A stretch of DNA of 64,000 bases. Source: Wyeomyia smithii. Taxonomy: Eukaryota > Arthropoda > Insecta > Diptera > Culicidae. The DNA is taken from contig NC_073696.1 in NCBI RefSeq assembly GCF_029784165.1, positions 47,429,897 through 47,493,896 on the forward strand, given 5' to 3'. Both the position numbers and the translations under genes were made by a program. Every line of letters begins with the position of its first letter. The stretch's first letter is position 1. A model generated the notes under the pieces. It did not search any database. It was not told the origin of the DNA and saw only the letters and a list, made by a program, of their open reading frames with translations. This document shows positions 47,041-58,230 of this stretch, piece after piece.

Positions 47041-47219
47041 TTAAGATATGAAAAGTGATGGAAAACCATTTAATCCCGTATACTGTCGGAACATTCAACA
47101 AGTAGTTAATAATCTTAGTGAGTTGCAAACCATAGCAAGTTTTACTAAAATTTGCAAAAAATCTTGTTGAAAATAATTCAAAAGGACGAGATAGGTTTTA
47201 GCTAGAAAAAAAAGGTTAT

Positions 47220-47580
47220 CAATAGTGCTGGGACTATCCGGATTAAAATATCCGGATATCCGACAAATATCCAGAATCCGGATCAACCGGGTATTCGGAT
47301 ATTATCCGACAGGATATCCGGATTTTCGGATAGCCGGATATCCGGATATTGTATCCGAACATAGTTTAATTAGGTAAATATTTACTTACGAGGGGATGGG
47401 GGATTGTTGAAAAAGCCATTTTTCGCGTTACATTTCATTCGAACGGGCCTAGAAGATGGAAAAAAATCCGGATATCCGGATATCCGACTATTCGATTATC
47501 CGTATCCGGATATCCGGACATCCGAATAGTATTCGTTTACACATCCGTGATCCGAGCTTCGGATAACCGGATCACGAATA
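47220..47580. repeat. Dense TATCCGGA motif cluster
   Basis: More than a dozen copies of ATCCGGATA-like words in both orientations occur in two groups (47234-47355 and 47466-47575), separated by a unique 110-bp stretch. This looks like the subterminal repeat regions of a small hAT-like element beginning at AGTGCTGGGAC (about 47225), but matching ends were not found. Confidence 0.5.
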
Positions 47581-47879
47581 CGATTAAGTATATGTGACTC
47601 ACGTATAGCGCCAACTCGAAAAAGTAGAAACAATAGAAAAAGTAGAAAAATCCCTTAACTCGAATACAGGTCTAACATTCAAATATAAGTTGAATGTCAT
47701 TAAAAATGTTTTCGGAAAGTTTAAACAACATCCTCTGTAGAAACATGGAATAGACTCAAGTAAGAGTTTTTTAATGCAGGGTGACCACTCAAAATCAATT
47801 TTCGATGCTGCCAGCCTCTCAGTCGATACCCTGATTTTTAGGTAATTGAAAGCAGGGTTGCAAGGCATACTGCAAAATC

Positions 47880-47972
47880 CGCGCCATGGAGTAGTAAAAA
47901 CGCGCCAAATCCGCAAAAAACGCAAAATCCGCAAAAAACGCGAAATCCGCAAAAAACGCGGAATCCGCGCCA
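47880..47972. repeat. Short tandem repeat, CGCAAAATCCGCAAAAAA type
   Basis: Three to four copies of an 18-bp unit lie between about 47903 and 47966. Related CCGCGCC words occur at 45910-45970. Confidence 0.6.
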
Positions 47973-48519
47973 ACTGTAACAACCCTGGAGGTAGAGTTAT
48001 ATAAATCTCTCCATATAAAATTAACTTTTCGGGGGCCTGCAATATTCAAACAGGGTGTTGCAACACTCTGTGGAGCGATTCCAAACTTATTGCGAATAGT
48101 ATATACATTTTTAACGAAAAATACGTAGAATAGCACCTACGAGCAATATAAACGGGCAACATTGCATAAATTAGCAGCATTATAACGTCAGGTATACATG
48201 ATATACATACATGTAAACATATAAGATTCTGATTTAATGGTGTGATGTTATGAGGAAAAATGTGTTTTGAGTTGTTTTGATCTAATTTTCTTAGTTTTGG
48301 AAACTACGACTCACCTATTCGGAAACTACAGAAACTCGAAAACAACTGAACCTAAAAAACTCTTGTATGATTGTGGTTTGTAGGGTGAGTTTATTTTGTC
48401 GAAAATATTTTGGTGTTTGTCATAAAAAGCAAGCCAGTTGAAAAACTCGTTTTGGGGCAAAAGTACGCATATTCCGCCGGGCATATTCTGTAATCGTAAC
48501 GAAAAAATGTGTTGAAGGT

Positions 48520-49440
48520 CAAATACCATCCAACATACATATTTTTACAACCAGGATGATGCCCAGAGATAGGAAAATGGTCCAGACGCCATTTTGAATT
48601 TCAAGATAGCGACTCCGGTTTCTAGAGAACAACCTAAAATCGGTCGCATACCTTCTAATATGTGTATTTCTGTAATCGAAATGATGCCTACAAACTGGAA
48701 AACGACCCCAGACACCATTGAGGATTCCAAAAGGCGACTTCCGGTTTTTGTAAACTACCTAAAATAGTCGAGTGCCCCCTAATATGTGTATTTTTTGGGG
48801 ATTAAAAAGATGCTCTGAGACCGGAAATCAGATGCCATTTTCAAATTCAAGATGGTGACTTCTGTTTCGTTTGGAGTCGTTTTCAGGTCTCTTGGCATCA
48901 TTCTGATTCCAAAAGTACTCATATGAGGTGGTATTCGGCCAATTTTGGATATTTTCCGGAAACTATCTTGAATCTAAAATCAAGTTATCAAATACCCACA
49001 TTGGGTGATATCTGGCCATTTTGGGTTGCTTTCCGGAAACTGGAAGTCTTTCATCTCGGAATTTAAACTGGCAATTGGGATCGTTGCAATATTCCTGGAC
49101 ATTACCCGATTCCGGATGTACTCATGGTGGTATTTGGTCAATTTTTACTGTTTTCCACAAACCGGAAGTCATCATTTTTAATTGAAAAATATCTTCGGGA
49201 GTCGATTTCTGATCTCAGCATCAATTCGATTCCGGAAATTAGTATTAGTATTAGTATTAGTATTAGACCATTTATGGTTGTTTTTCGGAAACCGGAAGTC
49301 GCCATTTTGGAATCCAAAATGGCATCTGGGGCCGTTTTTGGGTCACTGGGCATCATCCCGGGTCCGAAAATACTCATATTGGATGGTTTTCGACCTTGTT
49401 TTATTTAATTGTATCTTTGCCTCTAGAAGCTCCTGAGGAA
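48520..49440. repeat. Unit-B arrays in opposite orientations
   Basis: Plus-orientation copies (GCGACTCCGGTTTC near 48610, GGCGACTTCCGG near 48735) give way near 48890 to inverted copies (AACCGGAAGTC near 49155 and 49290). The junction is an inverted-repeat centre. Confidence 0.55.
49238..49266. repeat. Microsatellite (ATTAGT)n
   Basis: Just under five copies of the hexamer ATTAGT. Confidence 0.9.
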
Positions 49441-49699
49441 TCTATTTCGGAAGGTCCAATTTCGGGGCATATCATCAAGACACTCAAAACCATGAAAACT
49501 GGCTTGAGGAAGTAATTTTATGAACTTTTAAGCAATAATTGTAAAATTCTGTTCAAATTTTCATAAAATCCCTCAGTTCCGGAACATATCGTCGGAAAAC
49601 CGGATTTCCAGGATTAGGAAAATTGTTTCGAAGCACCGCTTTAACACAGCTAACAAGAATCGGTACTAAATTAGCAAAAAATGATTAACTTCATTTAAA

Positions 49700-50340
49700 A
49701 TAGTAATAAGTACACTGTTCATACAGTGCGAACTTTAGCCACATAAATTCTGTACTACTCGCACGCCAAGTTGGAGAAATTTTTGAATTTAGCCAAATCA
49801 ACCGTTACCAACGTATTAAAAGTGTTTAGACAACGTTCATAGACTGCCAGGAAGACAGGAACGGGGGGAAATCGAAATCCGAACACCGCAAAAACGACGA
49901 AAACGACGAAAAAAGTCGCGTGTGACAAGCCATCTGTTTCGGTGGTTTGAACAGCAACATTTTTATTGCGAAAGGCTCCGTCAACCAGAAAATTTATGTA
50001 CAGGAGTGCCTGAAAAAACGTCTGTCGTCACAGTTGTTCCGTTCTGTTTTGGCCGGATTTGGTATCTTGCCTTTACGGAAAAGGCCATGGAGTGGTATGT
50101 CGTGAACAATGTCCAGGTGGTGCCAAAATACATGAACCCTCCAAATACACTGGAGCTCTGCCATATAGAAAAATACTAGGCTATCGTCAAACGGAACCTC
50201 TAGAAGATACGAAGATAACAGTTGTCAATGAGATGCAGTTCAAGGCTAACTAGCGTTCTGCGGCAAACAAGGTGACCAAGAAGACTGTACAAAATTTAAT
50301 GACAGTTTTGACCGTAATATCAATGAGGTAATTTTTAACC
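49700..50340 (+). pseudogene. Mariner/ITm-type transposase relic
   Basis: Broken plus-strand frames contain FWPDLVSCLYGK (around 50048), EWYVVNNVQVVPKYMNPPNT, IEKY and a C-terminal KITVVNEMQFKAN. These resemble the catalytic-domain end of an ITm-class transposase. Frameshifts separate the WPD and IEKY parts, and the N-terminal domain is barely recognisable. Confidence 0.6.
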
Positions 50341-50376
50341 CTTTCATATCAATGGGTCAAAATTGAAACTGCTTAA

Positions 50377-50867
50377 CCTTTTATAAGGCCGTGGAAACTA
50401 CGCAAGGAATCAACATAAACTTTGGTAAAACGTATTCCTTACAGGAGGAACAACACATCTGCACCTTTGTTAAACAATTCATTATTGAATCAATTGAAAA
50501 AATTGGTGGCAATATAGTCGCCACTGCCCGTCCACCCCTAAAACATTGGTTGCAATATAGTTGCCACTGCCCGTTAACCGCAAAATGTTGGTGGCAATAT
50601 AGTTGCCACTGCCCGTCAACCCCTAAAACGATGGAAGCAGCTACATCGTATGAATTTCTTAAAGACGTTTTAAAATCACGGTTTGTTTACATAAAAATGG
50701 ACCCAAAATGAATATTGTACTCTTCTAGCAGTCCTAGAAAAAACTGAAGTGTTCTAAGACACCTTTGGAAGGTTTAGGTTAAGCCAAATTTAAAAACAAT
50801 ATTCTTAATGCAGCGAGAAAAATATAGTGTGCTGGTGGCAATATAGTTGCCGCTGCCTTATAAAGGG
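50377..50867. mobile_element. TTAA-flanked element with an internal tandem repeat
   Basis: CCTTTTATAAGGC (50377) and GCCTTATAAAGGG (ending 50867) are inverted and flanked by TTAA (50373-50376 and 50868-50871). Inside, three tandem copies of a unit with GGCAATATAGTTGCCACTGC (50503-50620, period about 48 bp) occur, and a fourth partial copy lies just inside the right end (50835). A 106-codon frame (50391-50711) runs through the repeats and is probably chance. Confidence 0.65.
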
Positions 50868-50871
50868 TTAA

Positions 50872-52179
50872 TGATCAATCAAATTCCGCTGATTTATCTT
50901 CACCAAATCTAGTTTATTTAAAAATATTCTATCGGAGGAAGCATAACACTGATTGAAAAAAGCGAAAAAATGCTACCCTAAAGCTCAAAACAGTTGCCCT
51001 AGAAAGATTATAGCTTTTCAATTCTTCCTCTGGAATTTAGTGCTTCTAGCCAGTGTAGAAATGCGTCAACTTCCGTCAAAATGTCGCGGAGTAATTGCTC
51101 GCAGGGTTCGTCGCTTCAACGTTATGATTACGAGAAAACTCATTTAAGTCTCTGAAAAAATGTTGGTGACTAGGGGCACCAAAATTAACAGGATTGGTTA
51201 AAAATTTATAATCTCTATTTTTGTCCAGTTTGAGCTTTAGGCTTGACCAGTGTAACGTTATCTTGATTTTTTTTGTTGGTCAAAAAACCATTTGGTTTTC
51301 CTTGACTTTTGCAACATTGATTTTTTTGGACTAATTGGTACATACGTTATAAACAAAGCATTGGAAGAGAAACCTGTATGATGAATAAAGTTTAATACAC
51401 AAAATGATTAATTTTATTTTAACGTGTTTCCAACTGTTATAATAACAGAAATCACAACGTGGTGTTTTCGAAACTGAACAGTTGTCACCATTTGAGTGAA
51501 ACATGTGTTTCAAGTAAAAACGGTCAATACGAGAACGGTAACAATGCTTCGATAAAGCAGAATCTAAAACCAAACTCATCAAAATTTGCTTGAAGAAAAT
51601 TATTAAAAATGTTTTCGCCCTGTTTGTTTTAATTTCGCTGGACGAAAATTCCAACCGCTAAACAATGAGAGGAGCGACCAAAGCGACGTCGACTGTGAGA
51701 ATTTTGTTCGCTTGGCTGAATAACCGCTGTAAATAAAAGTTGCTAGGAGTACTCAGAAAAAGGGACACTCATTTACCGAAACATCCAATGATTGTTTGAC
51801 CTGGAAAACCACATAGATGCAACGCAAGCACGAGGTTATCAATTAATAATTGGGTTCCAAAGTCCATTCGAGAAAATGTCAACAAATGATCGACCATAAC
51901 CATAAAGTTTGTTAAAAATATCAGCAGAGTATCCTCAAGGCAGTCGTGACTTTGGCGGCCATCATCGAAATGCACTCTCACTGACGTGAACGTTTCTATC
52001 GATGGAAACCATTTTGTATAATTTTATTATTACATTTATCTACAATATGAACACTATAGCGCGAATTTCTATCTCAATTCTTCTCTCCCAGAACAATGTT
52101 TATATCGTTTTATGCCTCATATTACAATGTACCTAGCGTCTCCATTGGTGATAAAAACGATACAAACATGTGATAAATG
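50872..52179 (-). other. CLIP-190 upstream intron, nothing recognised
   Basis: A minus-strand open segment (51981-51769) follows an acceptor-like GTCAG and has some protein-like character, but it could not be joined in phase to neighbouring segments. Confidence 0.35.
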
Positions 52180-53060
52180 CCATACCTTTTCAAGATTCTT
52201 CTTCTCGATCGAAAAAACATAACTACCACACTCTTGATGCACGAAAACAAACGCACCTTTGAATTGTACAACAGACCATTTCCAGTGTCGTGTTGCACGG
52301 CGGAAAACGTTCATGTAGCCTTGGGTAGGATAAAAAGCGGCTGCACAGGTCTTTTCACATTGAAATTTATACGTACGTTCCAAAAATTATTTACCGCAGA
52401 TTTTGCTTGAACACAGATAAAAAAAATAAAATGAAATAAGGAGATACGGGCCCCTTTTTGTGGAAACATGGAGCATTTGTGACGATAACAGAACAAACCT
52501 TGTGGCGAGTTATCAAATTCCCAGTCTTTGCTTTGCCAAAAAATGTTATATGGGGGAGAAGTACATGAAGGAGTGGTGTCCGCACGGGACTGAAGCATTT
52601 GGAGTCGTGGATTCTGCATAGGATAAATAATCTGTCACCGGCAGAACAAAAAGAAAATATACAAAAAAAATCAATCGAAATGTAATGCACTGTTCTATTC
52701 ATGAGAGTTATCGGACAAAAAATAAAATGAAAGCTTTTTGATCGTTGACAATTAGAGCATGATCGATTTTTACCCCTTTGTGTATCGCCAGACATTATAT
52801 TCTATCCTCACCACAGATATCAATCCCGCGGTTCCATCTTACTAGTAAAAAATCCCTCTAGTCCCAATCGGGTAAGCTTTGTCAAGCTGGAAGGTACATC
52901 CATCATAACAACTATATACCGAAATATTGTTCATGGTGAAATTTTGCGAACTCACTGAAAGCCACCTTTCAATCACAGTGACTGCAGTGAACAATACCGT
53001 GAAAAGAAGGCTCAATTTGGAAACAACAGAGCCACAGCTACGAAAAAAAAGTTGGCATGA
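52180..53060 (-). other. Possible nested minus-strand exons, unresolved
   Basis: Several segments look like exons. One is 52631-52499 (acceptor GTGACAG, encoding QNPRLQMLQSR and YNIFWQSKDWEFDNSPQ). Another is a segment before 52190 encoding FKGAFVFVHQECGSYVFSIE, with a donor-like GGTATGG. A third, near 52930-53050, is hydrophobic (LSLLFTVLFTAVTVIE). No single model joins all of them in frame, so this may be a decayed gene or chance. Confidence 0.22.
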
Positions 53061-53299
53061 TTTATGGCTAGCATTGTACAACAGTGCATTTACGTGCGTA
53101 TAAACCATCTCCCCCAACCTACCACAATAGAACAAGCAATGTGCGTTTTCTACTGGTGCAGCTTCTGTATAGTATAAAGCTACTTTTGAGCAAGCAAGCT
53201 GAAAAAGCTGATTCTGCAGCTTTGCATACACACAGCCGGGACAACATTGAAATTTTCCCGGAAGATAAATGTTTGCATTTTGGCGAATAAACTAAGCAG

Positions 53300-54540
53300 C
53301 TGCGCCCCGTGGTTTTCGTTGAAAAATGTGACTGACTGCTATTTTTTCAACTGCTTCCGGCCTTCGCCAGGAAAAGGCTGTACTCGCAGAACAAAGATGA
53401 TGTGTTTGTTCTGGCGCTGAACGAATTGCAGTGAAAACTTGAAATGTTTCATAGCTGAAAGTTTACTTCACAAGATGATATTCTCAGGATAACACACACC
53501 AAATTTAGCCAGAAAAAGACTACGATGGAATTTCGGATCAAATTGCTAAGATATCTTAAAGAGTAATTCACACTCAAGTAAAATTACTATAACCGGAACT
53601 CTTTGAATCACTGTTGTACAATGATTTTAATTGAGGGAACTATTTAGCTGTAGCAATTAGCTCACAATAATTTTACCAAATTACTCTCACTAACCACAAA
53701 AATCATTCATAACTTCAAATAAAACCACAAAACCAACACAACAAGTCAAAATCAATTTTATTAAAAACGATCTTGCCGAAGTCTACGATCTGCTTCCACT
53801 CCGCATCAACTCTCACTAGCAACTAAGTGGCAACTCGGGCCAACCTTCCGCAGTTAAAATGATCATAGCCGCCGTATAATCAACGCCCAGGCTCAACGAA
53901 GGCGCCACACTGAACACCCATAGAGCCCAAACGACCTTAAACACCCTCGCTTTCCTCTACGTCGATAATCAATGGACTATCTTAACTAAGAAAATTACCA
54001 ACTTGGGACACAGCCGATCGATTCCGTGGGATTCACGAACGTGCTTTTCCGTCAGTAGAGAGAGACAACCTGCAGCGGGATCTTCGTTTGCTACACCTCA
54101 AATGACCCGTGCCGCCCCGTCAAAGAGAGCGCGATGCGAGCAGTATCATTGATGAGGTCGCCCCCGCACCTTACGATACGGTTAGGTACCGCGTTCCGCG
54201 GATGCAAATCACTGGGCTGGATCCAGTTCGTCCTAGGGTGTCTCGGAAACAAATTGGATTTTTCAATAAATTTTTTATTTGTCCATCGATAGCACTAGCA
54301 CTGATAACAACGATCTAATAGAATTGAATCTTTTTTTTTTGTTTTTTTTTTTTTACTGTCCCAAATAACTGTACACGTCACGTTGTAAACAGGTTTTAAA
54401 CTGCTTGCGAGGAACTGTATTGTTCTACTCCTAATTAACGTTCCCATATTGTATTCACCAATAACGGCACGCGGAATACTTGAATAGGTAAACAGATTTC
54501 TTGTGAAAACTTCCTAACAGCTACCAACAGCAGGGTGGTT
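53300..54540 (-). other. CLIP-190 upstream intron, nothing recognised
   Basis: 53780-54240 is more GC-rich than its surroundings, but no gene or element ends were found. Confidence 0.4.
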
Positions 54541-54543
54541 GGA

Positions 54544-54564
54544 GTGTGTGTGTGCGTGTGTGTT
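54544..54564. repeat. Microsatellite (GT)n
   Basis: An imperfect GT repeat with one C interruption. Confidence 0.85.
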
Positions 54565-54889
54565 TATGCTAATGAGCAAATAATAACTTCTGTTGCCAGC
54601 TCAAGCGGTTTGTTCAAAGTTAACGGGGATAAACACAAGTCGGATCACGACAATGTGTTAGGAAATCAATATGACAAATTGCCTTTCAAGGGACTCGTCA
54701 GCAACGGCTCGGAATCGATATCAAGTCTAATAAGGTGATGAAATAATCGTAAAACCATAAGACGCGATTGGAGCCGACGAACGCAAAAGAATCTGTGGGG
54801 TAATTGAGTTGGAGTTTATGGAGTTTGAAAGGAGAATGTCCTAAGCAATAGAGTTAGACGTAAAAAATAGCAATAGAGTAAGACGGTTC

Positions 54890-56450
54890 AAATACGGCCA
54901 AAAGCTATATGATTTAAAATAAGTTCAAAATTCGGAGTCTTTGTCAAAGGCGCAAGCTGTAAAACTCGAAAAAAAGCTATAATCAGGAGTTCAAGGTTGA
55001 AGAGATTAAACGACCAATGTCTCCTAGGTATCAAAGTATAGGTACAAAATTCAGGCCAAAAACCAAAAGTCCCAAGTACACACTTTGCATAGCCGGTAGA
55101 CCAACGACAATAACCTAAGATGATCATAAGTTTTAAATCAAAATCCTAACTCAAAGCTGGAGAATCATGTGGAAACTATGAAGTCTAGATTTCAAAATTA
55201 ATAATATGAATTCCGGACGTCGCAAATTCAATACTTATCTGGTGAAGATTCAAGGTCAGAAACTTGAGTACCGGAACCAATGTTCAAATTCAGTGCTTAA
55301 GATCGAAAGTTCAGAATCCACAACCTAAACGCCTGATTCAAAAACAGTTGAACTTCAATGTTGAACTGAAACTCTTAAATCCATAGTACAAGTTACAGAA
55401 TCTAATCCAAGTTTTAGCTAATGAATTGGGATTTGAAATCCATATAATATAGATCAAAGTCTGAGATTTGAAGTTCGAATATCATCATAATCATCCGATG
55501 ACCGAAATTTGAAGATTAAATTTCAAAACAGAACCAACATGTTTATTATATCGTAGAACGCAAGAAGGGATTCGAATTTCAAGTCAAAAGATCAAAGTCC
55601 AGTACCTTGAAATCTCAAATGTAAGACTTAGAGTCCGAATCCTGAAGTGTAAGGTGCTCAGTCAGAGGACTGAAATTATAGCTAGAATTCCGGAAAATTC
55701 AAAAAGTACAAGATCCAAGTATTACGACCTATCCCGAAAATTAAAATTTGACCTGAAAAGAACAAGGATCAGAATTCAACATCTATCGCCTTTAAAGGGC
55801 TTTTTTTAAAACTTTTAAAAACTAATAAGGTTTAATATTCTAATCATAAAACCGATGAATAGTCATGTGAATTCTAGACTTCTAAGTCCAGGAACAAATG
55901 TTCAAAGCCAACCAAACTACATCGCCCTACATTTATGAGGCTTTGAGGTGATTCAAGATCGAAGGTTCAGAATCCATAGCCTTCATTCCGAATATCCAAA
56001 CTTAGAAGTATTTCTAACGAATTATTAAGTCCACAAATCCATGCTTTAAGTTTAAACCTACATGTCAAAAGTCCAAACTACGAAATTAATCTAAATTCCG
56101 TAATCTATCTTATTTCGACAAATAAAAAGCAATATTACCTTAATTATTTTCAAATTTACACTACGTTCCGAGTGTTTCTTTTGTTGTAGATTATATTTAA
56201 GGTCGCAAGCATCCAAACCAATGTTCGAATGCATTGCTTAAGATTGAAAATTCGGAAGATTAAGAACCCTAGGTTCACGCTCTATTATAAAGTTCAAGAT
56301 CATTGAGGCCCAACATCCGAATCACAGAACCGATAAATAATCATGTGAATTCCAGACTTCCAAGTCCATGAACAAATTTCCGAGAGGACTTAATTCCGTA
56401 TTCCAAAGTTAGTGAGACAATAAATTGAAGTCAAAAGCCAGAGCGTCGAA
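54890..56450. repeat. Cryptic low-complexity tract with recurring short words
   Basis: Over about 1.5 kb, words such as AAGTTCA, GAAATCC, TCAAAATCC and CAGAATCCA recur every few tens of bases on the same strand without a fixed period. This looks like an old, scrambled minisatellite. There are no open frames of note. Confidence 0.4.
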
Positions 56451-57599
56451 AACAATTTTTAAAAATGTTACTCAAGATTAGCCTGACTTCTGATGTAAAA
56501 GTTGACGATCCAGAACACACTGCTCCAATTTTAAATGCTGTTCCAAGCTTTGATCGAAAAGTGAAACAAGTCTTGTAAGAATTCAAATGAGTTTTCTTTT
56601 AAATGTTCACTTCAGCGTTTATCAAATGCTCTAACGTTTTATCGAAATTTTCTAATTGGGCAATGACTGTTGAAAATAGTCGTGATAATATTAGAACCAC
56701 AATCAAACAAAAACATCATATTAATTATTGAAAAATTATTATCTCAATAAGAAAACGGGGAAATCACAGTGGAAAATTCCAAAGCTCGAGCTCGAGAACA
56801 GAAACCATAGGCAACAACTAGATGCCCTTCAGAAGCAAATTCCCCCAGGGATTAGAACATCGACCAACTTCCTGTCATTAATTGATTCAAGACAGCAACA
56901 GAGATCAAATAATGGCTGAACTAATCAAAGACTTTCAGAGCAGTTCAGAAAAAGCACGTGATGGTAAAAGTTTCAATCGAAGGAAAGCTAGACTGGATAG
57001 CTTCCGGGCTGTTCTTATTTTTACACGCAGACAGGTGATGTAGGAGTATGTTCAGGAAAAAAAAAAGACGAATCATCGAAACATGTCAAAAGAAAATGGC
57101 ACAATAAATTAATTTTACGTACAACGCTATAATACGCACTTTCAGGTTGAATTAATCAAACGTATCCCAAAAACCATATTCAACAACAATACCAAGTGGC
57201 ACTTTTCGGTTTCAGTCGCTCAGTTCCGTTCTAGTGTGAAGTGACTAACGTGGGTCAGAGGTTGACGAAATTATCATCCGTCATCTTTTGTGATCCCCTG
57301 TGGAGAGAAATGACAAGGCAGAATACATATATTTCCTCTCTTGTTGTTGATGCAAACACTTGTCGCTGTGGTATATATGAATGACTTAATATTCCATCTA
57401 TTTGGTGTCCTCTAATGCTGGTAAAGCTCCCCTGGATAAACACTCATCCGTAGGTTGGATCAGTGGTGCTAGCTCATATAGCATCCAGCAATAGTTTCAT
57501 TCTATTTTCCTCTACGGATGATGTTGTGACACCAGCAAAACATCATAATCAGCATCAGCCGCAAAGCGAAATTTATTTCCCACTTCGCAGCGAATGTTG

Positions 57600-58230
57600 C
57601 CTTGCTCATTAATTATTGATATCATACATTGGATTCGCCATACAGAAATTTTCACTGAAATTACCTTTGGCTAGGTTGGACCCCGAGTGCCAGCGTGCCA
57701 CTATCGGATTACATGACAGCCCTGAGGGCGTCATTGGTGATGTGATGCGACCAGAAGTAACCTGAGCAGCAAAATACTTTGAGTTCTGTACCTCGACGAG
57801 TGCTTATTCAAGCCGCCATTCTAACCGGCCGTGCGTGATTCAAGCCAACAGCAGCAGCCGCTCGGTTCGCTCGGGACAAGTTACCGTACAAGGCGATGCC
57901 CTGCTCGCCGTAATCGGAAAAATACAACGAGCGCACCCAAGCATTTAGGTGCCCAACGTTCGAGAGGTACGTTCCAAGAAAGGAGCGCCCCAGTGAAGAG
58001 CACTGGAAAATTTGCATTCGGAGGACATCCTGTTCGATGGTATAATTTTGCTGCAAGTATCTGAACTGGATGAGCAGCAAATCGCTGCTCGGAACAAAGT
58101 GGTACCCGAACGACGAGGTGTGGATGTGCCAAATGGAACAGAGCACATTTTAAGCGGTTTCTCTCATCCCATTGGATACGAATGTCCAAGTGTTCACAGT
58201 AACGTCGGACTTCGGTTCTGACAGTTGAAA
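57600..58230. other. GC-rich island with overlapping open frames
   Basis: About 50% GC in an otherwise AT-rich intron. The minus strand is open for 112 codons (58146-57808). On the plus strand the frames 57831-58064 and 58012-58218 overlap, one ending in FGGHPVRWYNFAAS and the other containing QQIAARNKVVPERRGVDVPN. This could be an old gene or retrocopy fragment. Direction and identity are unknown. Confidence 0.3.

Noticed and set aside
50503..50620. CRISPR-like spaced repeat
   Set aside because: Only three degenerate copies, within a TTAA transposon of an insect genome. The copies are simple tandem repeats, not spacers between direct repeats.
50391..50711. 106-codon frame through the tandem repeats
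   Set aside because: The frame is kept open by the repeat unit and shows no transposase motif.
53760..54240. Possible LTR or solo-LTR in a moderately GC-rich stretch
   Set aside because: No TG..CA ends, second copy or target duplication was found in the window.
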